From positions 74,232,969-74,296,968 of the forward strand of contig NC_083605.1 of assembly GCF_029168945.1 (NCBI RefSeq): a stretch of DNA of 64,000 nucleotides. The letters are read 5' to 3'. Each line of letters begins with the position of its first letter. Positions within the stretch are counted from its first letter, which is position 1. The notes beneath the pieces were generated by a model. That model worked only from the letters and a program-made list of their open reading frames with translations, made no database searches and was not told the DNA's origin. A program made the position numbers and the translations under genes. Below are positions 16,018 through 27,263 of this stretch, piece by piece. Origin of the DNA: Cannabis sativa. Taxonomy: Eukaryota; Streptophyta; Magnoliopsida; Rosales; Cannabaceae.

Positions 16018-19000
16018 TCAATGTAGCAAGTAATGGCCCTCCTTTTGCACATGCACACCGTTAAGGAGAATGTTTTTGGCATGAGAAATTTTGGGCCACT
16101 CATTCTCATCCCTCACTCGACAATGCTTCTCAAGTTTTGTTGCATTGCTTATGTGTATAAACTTCAAAGACTTCACATTACAAAGAAAGCCAGGCAATAC
16201 TCCAAGGCTTGAGCAAGACCAAAAGTATAGTGATTCCAAAACCGGCATGATCTTGATCATAAGCGGTTCTGTTTTCCACTCGCACCAATTTTCCACGCTT
16301 GTGAATTTCAGCACTTTAAGTTTCGGGTAAAGAACTCGCACTTCATCATCATCAGTATCACCAAGTACTAAACCCAAAAGCTCGGGCCCAATAAACTTGG
16401 CGCGCAAGCCCCAAAATTCGAGTGCCTCTAGAGATGGTAGTTTGGCTACAGCTGATGGTAATGTGATTAAACAAGAACAACCACAGAATACAAGCTTACG
16501 CAAAGACAATAAGGACTTAATCCATTTTGGAGAAAAGGTTTGGATTCTACCAAATTGTCCTACTCTTAAAACTTTCAACTTTGGATGAGGTTGGATACTA
16601 TTAAACTGATCCAATAGGCCAATTACTAATTCCTCTTCTCTGCTTATTGGGTATATTTCTAGTTCATAAATGTTTCCTAAAGTTGTTAGATCTATGAAAG
16701 TCTTGTTGTGACTTTCCAAATGAAGAGTCAAATGATAAATTTTAAGATTGTTGCAATTCATCATTGTAGTAGTCAACTCTCTAATACTCAAGTACTTGTT
16801 GTTGTCTTGGGTATTATGTGGAAACCAATCTAGAATTCTTAATGAAGGTAAGGTGGTAATACCTTTTGGCAATCCCTCAAACCTAGAATTTTCACCCCTA
16901 ATATACAAAGACCTCAAATTTACTAACTTTCCAATCCCTTCTGGTAACTCTATAGGCACTAGAAAATGAGACTCCATTCTCAAAGTTTGCAAGTTGCATA
17001 AGTTACAAAATGAGTTTGGTAATTTCTCTAAAGGGTTGTCTCCAACTTCAAGATATCTCAAATGTATTAAGTCCCCTATATTCTCTGGCAATTTCATGAG
17101 CCCACAACTTGACAAATTTAAACTCCTAAGATGTTTTAAACATAACAACATGGAGATATCAAAAGGAGCATTATTGATATTGATATCACCTTGCCTTAAA
17201 ATATGAAAGGTGTGCAAGAACTTTTTGTTGTCATTACTCAATTCCAATTTAGGAAACTCAGCTTCAGATTCCATTGTTATGGTCAAATGTCTAATCCTCT
17301 GCCTTAACTTTCTCTTACTCCTCTTCTGATCAGCAACCAAATCAACAATATTAAAAGCTTCTATGATCTCACATTCTCTTTTTGTCAAATACTGAATGAA
17401 ATCATGTAAAATGTCATGCATCTTACAAACAACATTATCATCATCATCATCATCATCATATTCAGCATCATTTGGCTGTTGAAAATCTTGAAAGAAAGAT
17501 CGAGTTGTTAAATTCCGAAAAATACTTGCCCCTTCCTCTTCTGAGTTTAGATAACCTTCTGACATCCACATTTCAATTAGTTTTCTCTTCTCAATCAAAT
17601 GATCTTTTGGATAAATGGCACAATGCAACAAACAACGTTTTCCTAAAGATGATAAATCAAGGTAACTTAGTAACAATGGACCAAAGAGATATTGTTCAAC
17701 TTCACAAACATTTAACTCCCACAAATGACTACACAAAACATCTTCCCATTCTTTTCTACTTCTCTTGAAACTCATAAGACCACCCAAAGTCTTTGCTGCT
17801 AGAGGTAAACCTTTACACTTGCTCACAATTTTGATACCTATGTCTCTCAATTCTATGATATCTTCTTCATTATTTCTACCCTTAAATGCATGCCTTTCAA
17901 ATATTAATTGACACTCATTTTGGCTCAATTCTTTTAACTTAATCATATTGAAAGTAATACCTCCCATCACACTTGCTACACTCTCTTTTCTAATTTCTTC
18001 AAACATATTTCTAATGGTTCCCACTTACTATAATCTTCATTCCAAACATCATCTAGCACAAGTAGAAATCTAGATCCGCCTAGACAACTCAAGATCCAAT
18101 TAAAGGCTGCTTCTAAGGTTTGGAATTTTGGTGGCACAGCTAGAGATGATTCATGATGATGATGATGATGATGATCTTTAAGAAGGCTCTCAGTAATTGC
18201 TGATGCAATATTGAGTAAATCAAAAGGGTCAGAAACTGATTCTTAATTGCTTCATTATTAAATGCTAATTGTGCAAGAGTGGTCTTGCCAAGTCCTCCCA
18301 TACCCACAACAGATATCACCTCTAGTGGTCCATCATGACCATGAGTAATGGTATCATTGGGCATTAGCATTTGTAACAAGGCTTTCTTATCCAAATCTCG
18401 ACCATGAATTTCTATTTCATCAACAAATGAAGTAGTCTCTAATGCTCTACTCAAAACTTGATCATTAGTCACTAATTTCTCTACTAGGCCTAAAGAGCTT
18501 ATTTGACCAACAGCTACATTTACTTTTTCTTCTATTTCTTCAATTTGGTGAAGAATGGCATGGTGTGAAATCACCCGCCGGCGGATTTGAACTCTAAACC
18601 TCGAAGCTATTACTCCTGTTGAGAATCATGGGGTTCCATCTTAAAACCAATTGGCAATGAGTGGAGTAGTCCATGTTCTTATATATGACTCAATTCTTTA
18701 CCATTTATTCTATGTGGGACGACAATGTCCACAACAACTCCAATCAAATTACCACCGAACTGTAACATACATTAACGTGTGTATTATTTTTTTTATTTTA
18801 TTACTAACTTTGTTAGCTGTGGAGGGGCCTAAGACGGCCACCTCACTCGTCTCACCTCAGAGCCGGCTAGCCAATTAAATTTAGTGAAAATACAAAAGCA
18901 AGAAGAAGACAGGGCTACTAACCTTTCTCCTCTGATTAAAATCTTTCTTGATTTAGTCATCTCATGAGAGTAGTCTTCAAGCATCTCCAACCAATCTTTA

Positions 19001-19175
19001 ACACTTTCGCGATCGCTAGTCCATCTTCTGTTCTCGGCGTCCTGCAACACAGCTCGAATGGACCTTAGTTTACGAGTCAAATTATCCACGCGCCTTTCAA
19101 CTCTCCTTTTATTATGGCTTTAAGAGGAAGAGAAGTCAGCAGTTGTACCATCACAGAAATCACAGTCTCGGCCAT
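16018..19175 (-). pseudogene. CC-NB-LRR (NLR) immune receptor pseudogene
   Basis: This is a paralogue of the intact NLR at 27264. It begins at the minus-strand ATG 19175-19173 (MAETVISVMVQLL) but meets a TGA after about 32 codons, where a short deletion shifts the frame. CC-domain sequence continues in another frame to about 18880. Bases 18575-18880 look inserted. The next frame has the P-loop GMGGLGKTTLAQ. Two small deletions follow by comparison with the paralogue: about 25 bp removing RNBS-A (KKIWVSVS region), and about 34 bp removing RNBS-B (GSRVLVTTR). Neither is a multiple of three. The kinase-2 motif (LLVLDDVW) lies between them, around 18045-18065. From 18024 to 16018 one 668-codon frame keeps GLPL, MHD (CKMHDILHDF) and all leucine-rich repeats. 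A full product cannot be made; the LRR part could only be expressed from an internal start. Confidence 0.92.
18575..18880 (-). mobile_element. About 300-bp insertion inside NLR pseudogene, SINE/TRIM-like
   Basis: The intact paralogue has no counterpart to this stretch, which separates SSSCFC... from ISHHAILHQIEEIEE. On the minus strand it ends with a tRNA box-B-like GAGTTCAAATCCGCCGGCGG, and it contains CCAATTGGTTTTAAGATGG, a motif I associate with short non-coding plant retroelements. No target duplication is clear. The class is uncertain: a SINE or the remnant of a small LTR element. Confidence 0.5.
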
Positions 19176-21033
19176 TGTTAGTGTTTGTTTGAAAATCTCA
19201 AGCAAGAGTAAATGTTATGCATCTCAAAAATTAGCTATATGAGTATAAAACAGCTTCACGCAAAATTTAAAAACATTATTAGACCGTTTACTATGTGAAG
19301 TTAATTTAGGCCAATTTGTGATTACCAATACATAACCATGTGATTAGTACATTAATCGACAGTTTTGTTTCTTTTTTTCCTTTGACTGAAACACTCTTTC
19401 CTACATTACTTTTAATATTATATACACATTTTCATGCATATAACCATGGTCCATGAATTGTTAGAATATTTGAGGTGTACTAACAAAATGATGAATTGCT
19501 TATTTAGAGTCGGTATTAGCATACAATGATAGGACTTTTTACTGAATTTTTAGCAAAAATTTATAATTTTATTATCATATAGAATTTTTTATAAAAATAT
19601 TTTTTTTTATAAAACAACTGTAAAATAACAAAGCAAAACAATTAAAACAGCAGTGAAGCAACTAAAAATATAACCGTGGAACAACAGTATAAAGTTAACA
19701 CAATACACAGTATAAAAAAGATAGTATTTTTGAAAAAAATCCTATCCTACAGTTAAAAAATAAAAAAGTTAAAAATTTTAATATGTAGTATAAAAAATCC
19801 TAATAATAATAATAAGATGGATATAACGTACTAATATGTTCGGGATCCTATAAACATAGCTTTAAAAAATGTTTATAGTCTGCTATTTGGGAGAGGACAA
19901 TTAATTCTCTTACATTAGGCATGTAGGCCTAATTAACCAATAATTCCTTATAAAAAGTGTTATGCTCTTAATTAGAAAATTAATGAGTGTGACTATGGTG
20001 TAGAGAGAAAGAACACTAGTGTTTAATATACCCAAACTTTCTTATATTTGTATCTGCATAGATCAAAGAAGTTTTATAAAATTAACAATAAAATTAAAAT
20101 TAAATGTTCCATCTTGAATAATATGAACATAAATTTGTATTGATTATTATTGTTGATAATAGTATGTTGTTATGTACTATTTTCAATATGTACCACATCA
20201 CGTGCAAAAACCTTAATTAATAAAGTACTGTTCATCACATCCAAACTTCCAAACTTTTTAGGTTTCAAGTACTGTTCAAATTTGACACAAGCATTGATAA
20301 AGTTTATTATCATATTTGGGTTTGTGAGTAATGATTCATTTTGGTCTCAAAATGTTTGGGGGAATTTATCCTATACCTTCTATACTTTACCTTCATATAA
20401 ATTACACATCCATTTATCTTTATTAATAACATTTTTATAAATAATGCACCTATATAGTTATAGTAGATATTAGAAAAAGATTAATTACTAAAAACATTTG
20501 TAATAGCTCATCTCAAATGAGCTACAGGAGCTAATATAATAGAGCTCAACTGAGCTGGAAGAGCTAAAGAGAAATGCTCACTTTGAATAGTAATATGCTA
20601 AAAGGCATTAATGTAAAATTATAAGCTAGTTTATTTGATTTGTGTTTTTTTAGAATAATTTGTTGTGTAAATATTTAAATTTAACTTTTAATTGCAAGTT
20701 AAAACTTAAATTTATTTTTTAGACAGTAATAATACATAAGTTAATTATATTTCTGTAACTTATCATATCAATTTATTATCTAAATATTAATTTTTTAATG
20801 ATATATTTAAATTAATTTTTTAATAAAAAATAAAAATTTAATGATTTAGATCAATTGAAAAATTTCACATGATAATTTACTTTATATTTAATATTCAATT
20901 ACTTAAATAATTCAAAAATTATAAATTAAATATTATTAACTAAGAATTAAATTTAAATATTTATTTTTAATCTGACTTTAAAATTTTAGCTTACTTATTT
21001 ATTAGAAGTAGTAATTATTGAAAATGCAATTGA
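19176..21033. other. Intergenic spacer upstream of NLR pseudogene and RING gene
   Basis: AT-rich and non-coding. It holds the divergent upstream regions of the two flanking genes. At about 20507-20572 there is a cluster of AGCT-containing palindromes (for example TAGCTCAT...ATGAGCTA) directly next to the dispersed repeat at 20566-20612. Confidence 0.55.
20566..20612 (+). repeat. Dispersed repeat, copy 2 (matches 14878-14925)
   Basis: Same orientation as copy 1, with essentially one mismatch over the shared stretch. Sequence outside the match differs between the two sites, as expected for separate insertions or remnants. Confidence 0.8.
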
Positions 21034-21269
21034 CACGTGTTCCTTTTTAATTAGCTAGATACCAAGTTGCACACACTCGACTAACTGCAAATACTGACGT
21101 CATTATTCTAAACGACTTCTCCTTTTTTTCCTTCATTTCTTTCTTTATTCTTTAATTTCTGTGTCCAAATAACCAGTCCGTTATTAACCGTTAGAGTTAG
21201 TTAGTACCGTAACTAACTAATTCTTGATCTTGGTAACCGTTCTGTTGTATCACTGATCAGCTATATAAA
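21034..21269 (+). promoter_or_regulatory. Putative promoter of RING-H2 gene: G-box and TATA box
   Basis: A perfect G-box CACGTG lies at 21034-21039 within GACACGTGTT. A TATATAAA box lies at 21262-21269, about 110 bp before the start codon at 21376. TATA placement is what a plant core promoter should show. A G-box can bind bZIP or bHLH factors; its use here is inference. Confidence 0.55.
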
Positions 21270-21375
21270 TAAACAAAGTCTCAAACAAAGACTCATTCTC
21301 TCATTCCATCAATTCCTCACTTTTCATCAATTCCTTCAGTTTTGATCAATTTCCCATCTCTCTCTCTCCAAGAAG

Positions 21376-22095
21376 ATGATGATCTTCAATAATTATTGTT
21401 CATGGCTGTCGAAACCAGAAAAGATCGCCATTCTTTTCGTCCTATTCCTCTCGACAGCGGCCTTAGCCTACATCGGATCACCTCATGATCATCAAGCGCC
21501 ATCGCCAAATCCTCAACCCAAACACCGATCGAGATTTTCAGACATCGTAGCCACAGTGCTAATAATTCTCGGAATAATCTTCTTCACCGTCGTCTTCATC
21601 TTGATCGATCAATACATCAAAGGCAATCTCCATTTCCACGGTTCTGCTGCGAACAACAACAATGTCGGCCCGGGGGTAGAACTTCAGGCTCAGGCTCAGG
21701 CTCAGGCTGAGGCTCAGGCTCGGGCTCAGGCTCAGGCTGAGGCTCAGGCTAGGGAGGCGCGGCAACGCGCTGAGGCGATGGTTGAGAGGTTCCGGAGGGT
21801 TACTCACAGGGAGATTAAGATGCAACTAGGGTCTGGAAGAGAAGAGGCTGATGAATGTACCATTTGTTTGGAAGTTTTCGCAGACGATGAAGTTGTTAAT
21901 ATTATACCCAATTGTGGTCACGTTTTCCATCCCCATTGTATTCTTGATTGGCTCTCTAATGGCAGCATTTACAATTGCCCCAATTGCAAACGCGATCTCC
22001 AACAACCACCATCATTTCCGTCTTCGAGTACTGGAAGTAGTGTTGTGGACCCAAGATTTGGAGAAGGAACTAGCAGATCAAGAGGGTTGGAGTAG
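21376..22095 (+). CDS. Membrane-anchored RING-H2 E3 ubiquitin ligase
   Basis: Intronless, 239 aa. Two hydrophobic segments (about 17-32 and 56-78) suggest a signal or anchor plus a transmembrane helix. A low-complexity Gln/Ala/Glu stretch (about 104-127) and a basic/acidic helix-forming stretch lead to the RING. RING-H2 ligands are C161, C164, C180, H182, H185, C188, C201 and C204. The spacing C188-x12-C201 is two residues longer than the usual ATL loop, and the ATL GLD motif is absent, so this is an RING-H2 protein of a neighbouring type rather than a typical ATL. The RING residues needed to bind an E2 are in place, so E3 activity is expected; the substrate is unknown. Confidence 0.9.
   Translation: MMIFNNYCSWLSKPEKIAILFVLFLSTAALAYIGSPHDHQAPSPNPQPKHRSRFSDIVATVLIILGIIFFTVVFILIDQYIKGNLHFHGSAANNNNVGPGVELQAQAQAQAEAQARAQAQAEAQAREARQRAEAMVERFRRVTHREIKMQLGSGREEADECTICLEVFADDEVVNIIPNCGHVFHPHCILDWLSNGSIYNCPNCKRDLQQPPSFPSSSTGSSVVDPRFGEGTSRSRGLE
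21685..21750 (+). repeat. In-frame hexamer repeat (CAGGCT)11, imperfect
   Basis: Eleven consecutive 6-bp units, mostly CAGGCT with GAGGCT and CGGGCT variants, lie inside the RING-H2 gene. They encode the Gln-Ala / Glu-Ala / Arg-Ala tract. As the unit is two codons, copy-number change would keep the frame. Confidence 0.95.
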
Positions 22096-23407
22096 TACGT
22101 AGTAGTAGAAGAAGTGGTACTTTCAAACATTTCAATTGATATTTTCTTTTATTTTCTTTATCATTACAATGTTCAGACTAGATATACTATATTCTTGTTT
22201 TTTCATCAAAGGCAAATATTATTTTGATTAGAAGGTTAACCTTTGATGATCATGATGAGTAGTACGTTGTAGTTATATCATAATAAGTTTCAATGAAAAT
22301 ATTATTACAACATCTTATTCTTCTTCTTCTTCTTTCAGTATAACTTTTTGCTTTTATTACTTAATCTTGATTAGTTTGTGCTTAATTAATAATTATGATA
22401 CTAAACCTTTGTTTTAGTCAAATTAAAAGGGTTAGGTACGAATCTTTAATATATAATTTTGCCATTTCACGTTATTAAATTATTTTTAACTAATGTTTGT
22501 GTTCGCATGCATTTGCTAATTTTATCATTTTTTTTTTTTTGGGAAAAGTTTCTTTATATAATGTATTAAATAAATTGTGTGAGACCCGATAAAATTTTAT
22601 ACCAATTGTAATATATATGTCACAATATTGTATCTAGTGGTTTTATGGTACCCTTTAAGAAAAAGATAATACTATAAACAAGAAATTGCAAATAATGGAT
22701 CAATCAATATTTTAAAACTAGGTTATAATTGTATTGTTCAGTTCTATATTCTCATGCTTAGTAAAGACTAAAGATCACTTCTCTGTTAGTCACATATTGC
22801 CATTGGACAATTTAACAGAAGTCCCATTTTTCATCACTTTAAATAGTTTGAGAATTTTGCTCTATTGTTTGGTGTACTATTTTTATTATTAACAAATAAT
22901 AGCAATTGATATTGTATTGTTTATGCTAATTAAAAGAGACTCGATATGATCCTCCCTTTTTTTCTTTTCATTAATGACATTTTTCAAAAGTAAAACTCAG
23001 CAACAAAATAAATACCACATCACACAAGCACTAATGAGATATTAGAAACAACATTAGGTGACATTCTCCAATAATTATATTAAGTACTAGTAATACTTTT
23101 TTAAATAAAAAATTATATGATAAATTTTTCTATAATATGAATTTATTTTGCCTAATACTACAAAAATAAAAGTATACTAAAATAGTTATTTAAACAATTA
23201 ATTTGAAATATATACATCAAAATTTTAAATTTAATATACATTTACAATTAAATTATCACTAAATAATATTTTAAAAAAATTACCACTAAATAAAATATAA
23301 CCTTAAACTAAGAGCAATTTAGTTTCTAGATATTATTATACAAGAGCTCATTTACTTAACTGCAAAACAGTAATTAGTCGAATTCAAAAAAAAAAAAAAA
23401 ACAGTAA
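22096..23407. other. Intergenic spacer between convergent RING genes
   Basis: Probably contains the 3' UTRs of both convergent genes. The rest is AT-rich and I see no coding or repeat structure of note. Confidence 0.55.
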
Positions 23408-24346
23408 TTAGTCATTTTCGTCTACCTTTGGCGATTTGAACGAAGACCATAATCTATTAGAAAAACTCGCCGTGAAATTCCACCGCTCCGACTTCCTACC
23501 CAACCGCCCACCTCTGCTATTTTCTCTAGGCAGCACCAATAAGCTCCTGCTCCGTTCCAATTGCCGCTCAATTATCTCCTTCCTCACCCTCGCCGGTAAT
23601 CTCAGAGTAAACCGCTCCGTGTTCTCGCCCGGTTGTAACAACGATACAGACCGCTGAAATAATCTTCTAGATCCACGTGTACGGCTACGATTTAAACTCT
23701 TCCTCAATTGTGAAACTTCTAATTCCGTACTACTACTTCCAGCCACGGCCACTACTCTTTCTTGAATCTCGGGTTGTTCCACGGCGTCGTTTTGGGCCTC
23801 AATATCTATCTCGGGTCGGTGTACGGACTCATCGGGTCCGGGTACGAGATTAGCCCGACAAACGGGGCAAGTAGTATGCGACTGGAACCACATATCAATA
23901 CAGTCCACGTGGAAAACGTGATCACACTTGGGAATTAAACGCAGCGTTTCATCGTTTTCGAATTCGCACAAACACACGGCGCATTCCAACGCTCCTTTGC
24001 CGATCTTGAGCCCCTTTACCGTCGAATACTCAAGCGTAGGGAAAGCAGTGTGGAGCAGCGCCGCATCGAGTCCTTGCCCATTATTCCCGGCAGACCTTCC
24101 GATATTCCTGATGGGGTTGGGGCCTTGTTGTTGGTGATCATCATGGATATTGGAGCAGTGTATAATGAAGAAGGAAAATAGTGATATGAAGATGACCACA
24201 GTGAGGATGACTCCAATGATGACTCCTACCGATGTATGGAGCCCCTGAATCGCATTGGGGTCATTTTGGGAATTTCCCCGTGGCTGAGCTCCAACGAAGG
24301 GTAATAAAAACCAGGCAAAGAGAAAAGCAATAATTGAATATCTCAT
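23408..24346 (-). CDS. ATL-family RING-H2 E3 ubiquitin ligase (ATL6/ATL31-like)
   Basis: Intronless, 312 aa, the usual ATL layout. Signal peptide 1-20 (ends FVGA); transmembrane helix about 38-62; GLD motif at 92-94 (GLDAALLHTAFP); RING-H2 at 122-163 with CAVC, CDHVFHVDC (C-x-H-x2-H-x2-C), the conserved tryptophan of DMWFQSHTTC and the final CPVC, all ligands present with canonical spacing. The long basic, Ser/Arg-rich tail (RTRGSRRLFQRS...) ends in KVDEND. ATL proteins sit in endosomal or plasma membranes and ubiquitinate targets; the ATL6/ATL31 group acts in defence and carbon/nitrogen responses. Placement in that group rests on overall layout and tail character. Convergent with the RING gene at 21376, but the two are not close copies. 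Confidence 0.92.
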   Translation of the reverse strand: MRYSIIAFLFAWFLLPFVGAQPRGNSQNDPNAIQGLHTSVGVIIGVILTVVIFISLFSFFIIHCSNIHDDHQQQGPNPIRNIGRSAGNNGQGLDAALLHTAFPTLEYSTVKGLKIGKGALECAVCLCEFENDETLRLIPKCDHVFHVDCIDMWFQSHTTCPVCRANLVPGPDESVHRPEIDIEAQNDAVEQPEIQERVVAVAGSSSTELEVSQLRKSLNRSRTRGSRRLFQRSVSLLQPGENTERFTLRLPARVRKEIIERQLERSRSLLVLPRENSRGGRLGRKSERWNFTASFSNRLWSSFKSPKVDEND

Positions 24347-24573
24347 AGTATAATGGTTGGAGATATAAAATAAAATCTGAATAAAAGAAGTGGCTTATAA
24401 TAATGGTAATCAAAAACAAGATGGAGATAAGAGAGAATAGTCGTAGATGGTGTGCCATGACCAAGGCCATACGTTTTGAGTCCTTTTAGTCCTAATAGTC
24501 AATAATAGAAACTAGTATAGTAATAAGGAGACAAGTTGATATACTAAGGCAATCTTCAATAGTAAAATTTAAA

Positions 24574-25257
24574 GGGAAATTTGATTTTCTATACTTAAAA
24601 AATTTTAATATTTTATTCTTAAACCAATACATTTCAAACTAAGAAAAATATGACACTTTTATCTAAAACCCAAAAATACCTCTCTCATAACTCAACCCCG
24701 TCTCTCTCTTTTACTCTGTCTGAAATAAAAAAAAAAAAAAAAAAAATTCCCCGAGTCCGATGGTGGGACCATGGGGTCCGATGGGGCCGATTTTCTCTCT
24801 CCGAAATCGCAAAAAAAAAAAAAAAAAAACATACGGAGTCAGATGGTCGGACCATGGGGTCCGATCGGACCCCATGGTCCGACCATCGGACCTGTATGTT
24901 TTTTTTTTTTTTGCGATTTCAGAGAGAGGAAAAGAGAGTGGGGCTGAGGAGGTGCGAAGTTTGGGTGGTTCGAGAGAGGGGGGCTGGGTCGAGGGTGTTG
25001 GTGCGGGTGGTGAGGGTCGGAGGTCGAAGGTCGGACGTCGGAAGTGGTGGTGAGGGTGGGCGGTTGTGGGATGCGAGATAGAGAGAGAGAGAGAGATGAT
25101 GCAGAGAGAGTTTGAGGGAAAGAGAGAGAATGGGTTTGAATTGTGAATGGGGTATTTTTGGAGTTTTGAAAAAAATGTCATAGTTTTTTTATTTTGAAAA
25201 GTTTTGGTTTAATAATAAATTTTTTTAATTTTTTAAGTATATAAAATCAAATTTCTT
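24574..25257. mobile_element. Foldback/MITE-type element with long inverted repeats
   Basis: The ends form imperfect inverted repeats of at least 100 bp: both arms, read inward, go AAATTTGATTTT, then TATACTTAAAAAATT, then a segment ending TTAAACC, and then TATGACA. The interior has poly(A)/poly(T) runs, direct repeats of a GTCCGATGG...GGACCATGGGG module (about 79 bp apart) and the perfect palindrome at 24842-24887. No protein is supported. No clear target duplication was found, so the ends are approximate. Confidence 0.8.
24842..24887. repeat. 46-bp perfect palindrome
   Basis: Bases 24842-24864 are exactly the reverse complement of 24865-24887, with no spacer; each arm contains GGTCGGACCATGGGGTCCGA. 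Outside it the symmetry goes on imperfectly (ACATAC on the left against GTATGT on the right, poly(A) against poly(T), and GAAATCGC against GCGATTTC) to about 24793-24937. Confidence 0.97.
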
Positions 25258-25896
25258 AGTGTTACATAAAAATTATTATTTTAGCACTAATTTTTTTTTA
25301 ATTATAATTATAAAACTAAAAATTACACTAAATTTTGTATTCTTTTTTATTTTATTATTTTATTAATATAATAAAAATATTTTAATATTAAATATATATA
25401 AAATAAAATAGTCACTCGCGCAACACTGTTTGAATCCTATTTTTGGCATGTTAATTTTTTTTTTGAATTTTTGAAAATTTTCTAAGATGTCTTAAATAAC
25501 TATAACTTACATAAAAAAAAGATTTGACTAAAAAATTATTTCGGATACCAAAACAAATAAAAATACATCGGTAATTCTCTTTTAAAAAGGTGCATTGTAA
25601 TATATTTCTATAACTTATTAGGGTGCAAATATAGTTTCTCTTTCCAAAAATATTTCTTAGAGCATCTTCAATAGAGTGCTAAAAAATGTGTAGTATTATA
25701 TTTTAGTACAATTAAGGAAAACTAACTCAAATGGTATTCTAAAAAATGTGTCAAAGTTGTACTAAATTTAGCACAATATGTCAAATTTAGTTTACAATAA
25801 ATACTATTTTTTATTTCCTATAGGCTATAATACCACTAATTATTATACTTCATTTACTAAAGTTATATTTTTTATTTACCAAATTACTTTATTTAA
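25258..25896. other. AT-rich spacer
   Basis: No gene. Around 25663 there is a motif GAGCATCTTCAATAGAGTGC followed by TAAAAAATGTG repeats, which resembles the end of a dispersed non-autonomous element, but I could not pair it with a second end. Confidence 0.4.
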
Positions 25897-25905
25897 ATAA
25901 TAAAG

Positions 25906-26278
25906 GGTAAATACTATTTTGGACACTATGTTTTACAGAATTTACTAATTGGACCCTCTGTTTTCTTAAATAACAAAATAGATCCTGTATTTTTTAAAAT
26001 AGTATAAATAGGACCCCGAACTGTTTTTTGTCAAAATAAAATTTAATAATAATCTAATCTAAGTGCGTTATGACAAAAATGTTTACATTTTATATATTTA
26101 TTCGTGTTAAGAATTGTCTTCAAAATGGTTTTATTAAAAAAAAAAAATTATTGAAAATTAAGCTCAAGGTCATATTTTTACCATTTTAGAAAATATAGGG
26201 TTCATTTTGTCATTTAACAAAATAGATGGTCCAATTATTAATTTTTGTAAAATATAGGGTATAAAATAGTATTTATCC
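25906..26278. mobile_element. 373-bp Mutator-type MITE with 9-bp target duplication
   Basis: The terminal inverted repeats begin GGGTAAATACTATTTTGGAC on the left and GGATAAATACTATTTTATAC on the right (reverse complement) and continue imperfectly for about 90 bp (ATTGGACC, ACAAAAT). Directly outside, AATAATAAA occurs at 25897-25905 and again at 26279-26287, a perfect 9-bp direct duplication. Long inverted repeats plus 9-bp duplications are typical of Mutator-like elements. The duplication is AT-only, which lowers its weight slightly. Non-coding interior. Confidence 0.82.
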
Positions 26279-26732
26279 AATAATAAAAGAATAAACTATA
26301 ATAATTTTTTTTTGTATATTCTTAATAAAATATTAAATGACATCAATATAATTAATTATTCTTTTTATTTTACATCTTGTGTATTGGAGTATAATTATAA
26401 ATGAGATTATTTCACAAATATACAGGAACACAAAAAAATTACAAAAATACAGTTAGACAAAATTTTAAATATTTTTACGATTTTTATAATTTTATTTACA
26501 AAAAAATACACTCTTTTATGTTGTACTCTTATTAAATTTTTGTTATTTGTATGTTATTTTTTTATTGTTGTTTTGATTTTTTTTTTTTTTTTGAGATAAG
26601 ATATATTTTCCTGTTACTTTATGTAGTTTCTTGTTATTTTTACAAAAAACAATAAAATTGTAAAAAAATCTTCAAATATAAAAATATAAAATATTTATAA
26701 AAAATAGTGTCTCATCTAATAAATTATATGTA

Positions 26733-27035
26733 CCAAATTATGTTTTCTGAACTATTAAAATCGTTAAAAATGTCTCCTCAACTATTGAGATTATTGCATT
26801 TAAGGACTTTTGTCTAATTTTAGTAAACAAAGTCTAATATGGATAAAAATTTAAAGGGTATGATTTAGTACAGGTAAAAGTTCAAAGAACATGTTTTGGT
26901 ATATCAAAGTCTGAAGAGCATGATTTAGTACATAAATAATAAAATTGAATAAAATTAGATAAAAATACTTAAATCTAATAATGTCAATAACTTATGAAAA
27001 AATTTTAACAGTAAAAAAAGTTCAGAGAACACAAC
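26733..27035. mobile_element. Decayed MITE-like inverted repeat upstream of NLR
   Basis: The left half (GTTTTCTGAACTATTAAAATCG...) and the right half (reverse complement GTTCTCTGAACTTTTTTTAC...) are imperfect inverted repeats, with further internal echoes of CATGATTTAGTACA. It is too diverged to define ends or a target duplication. Confidence 0.5.
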
Positions 27036-27263
27036 AAAAATACTAATTAGACAATTTTAAATCTTTGAATTGTATTCCAAGTTCCAACTAGGCGCCTTGT
27101 GGCACTTAAACCCAAATTTCCCAATGAGAAATGTCACTAATAATATTGCATTTGCACGTGGTAGGTCCATGCTCTCTTACGTTGACAAATTAAAAGAAAA
27201 AAAAAATGTTATCTTTATATCCAAAAACTATAAAGATCAGATTTTTAAGCTTAACAACTAACA

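Noticed and set aside
24650..25181. Overlapping ORFs of 97-156 codons on both strands
   Set aside because: They arise from poly(A) runs, (GA)n and the palindromic core of a foldback element; no domain and no start context.
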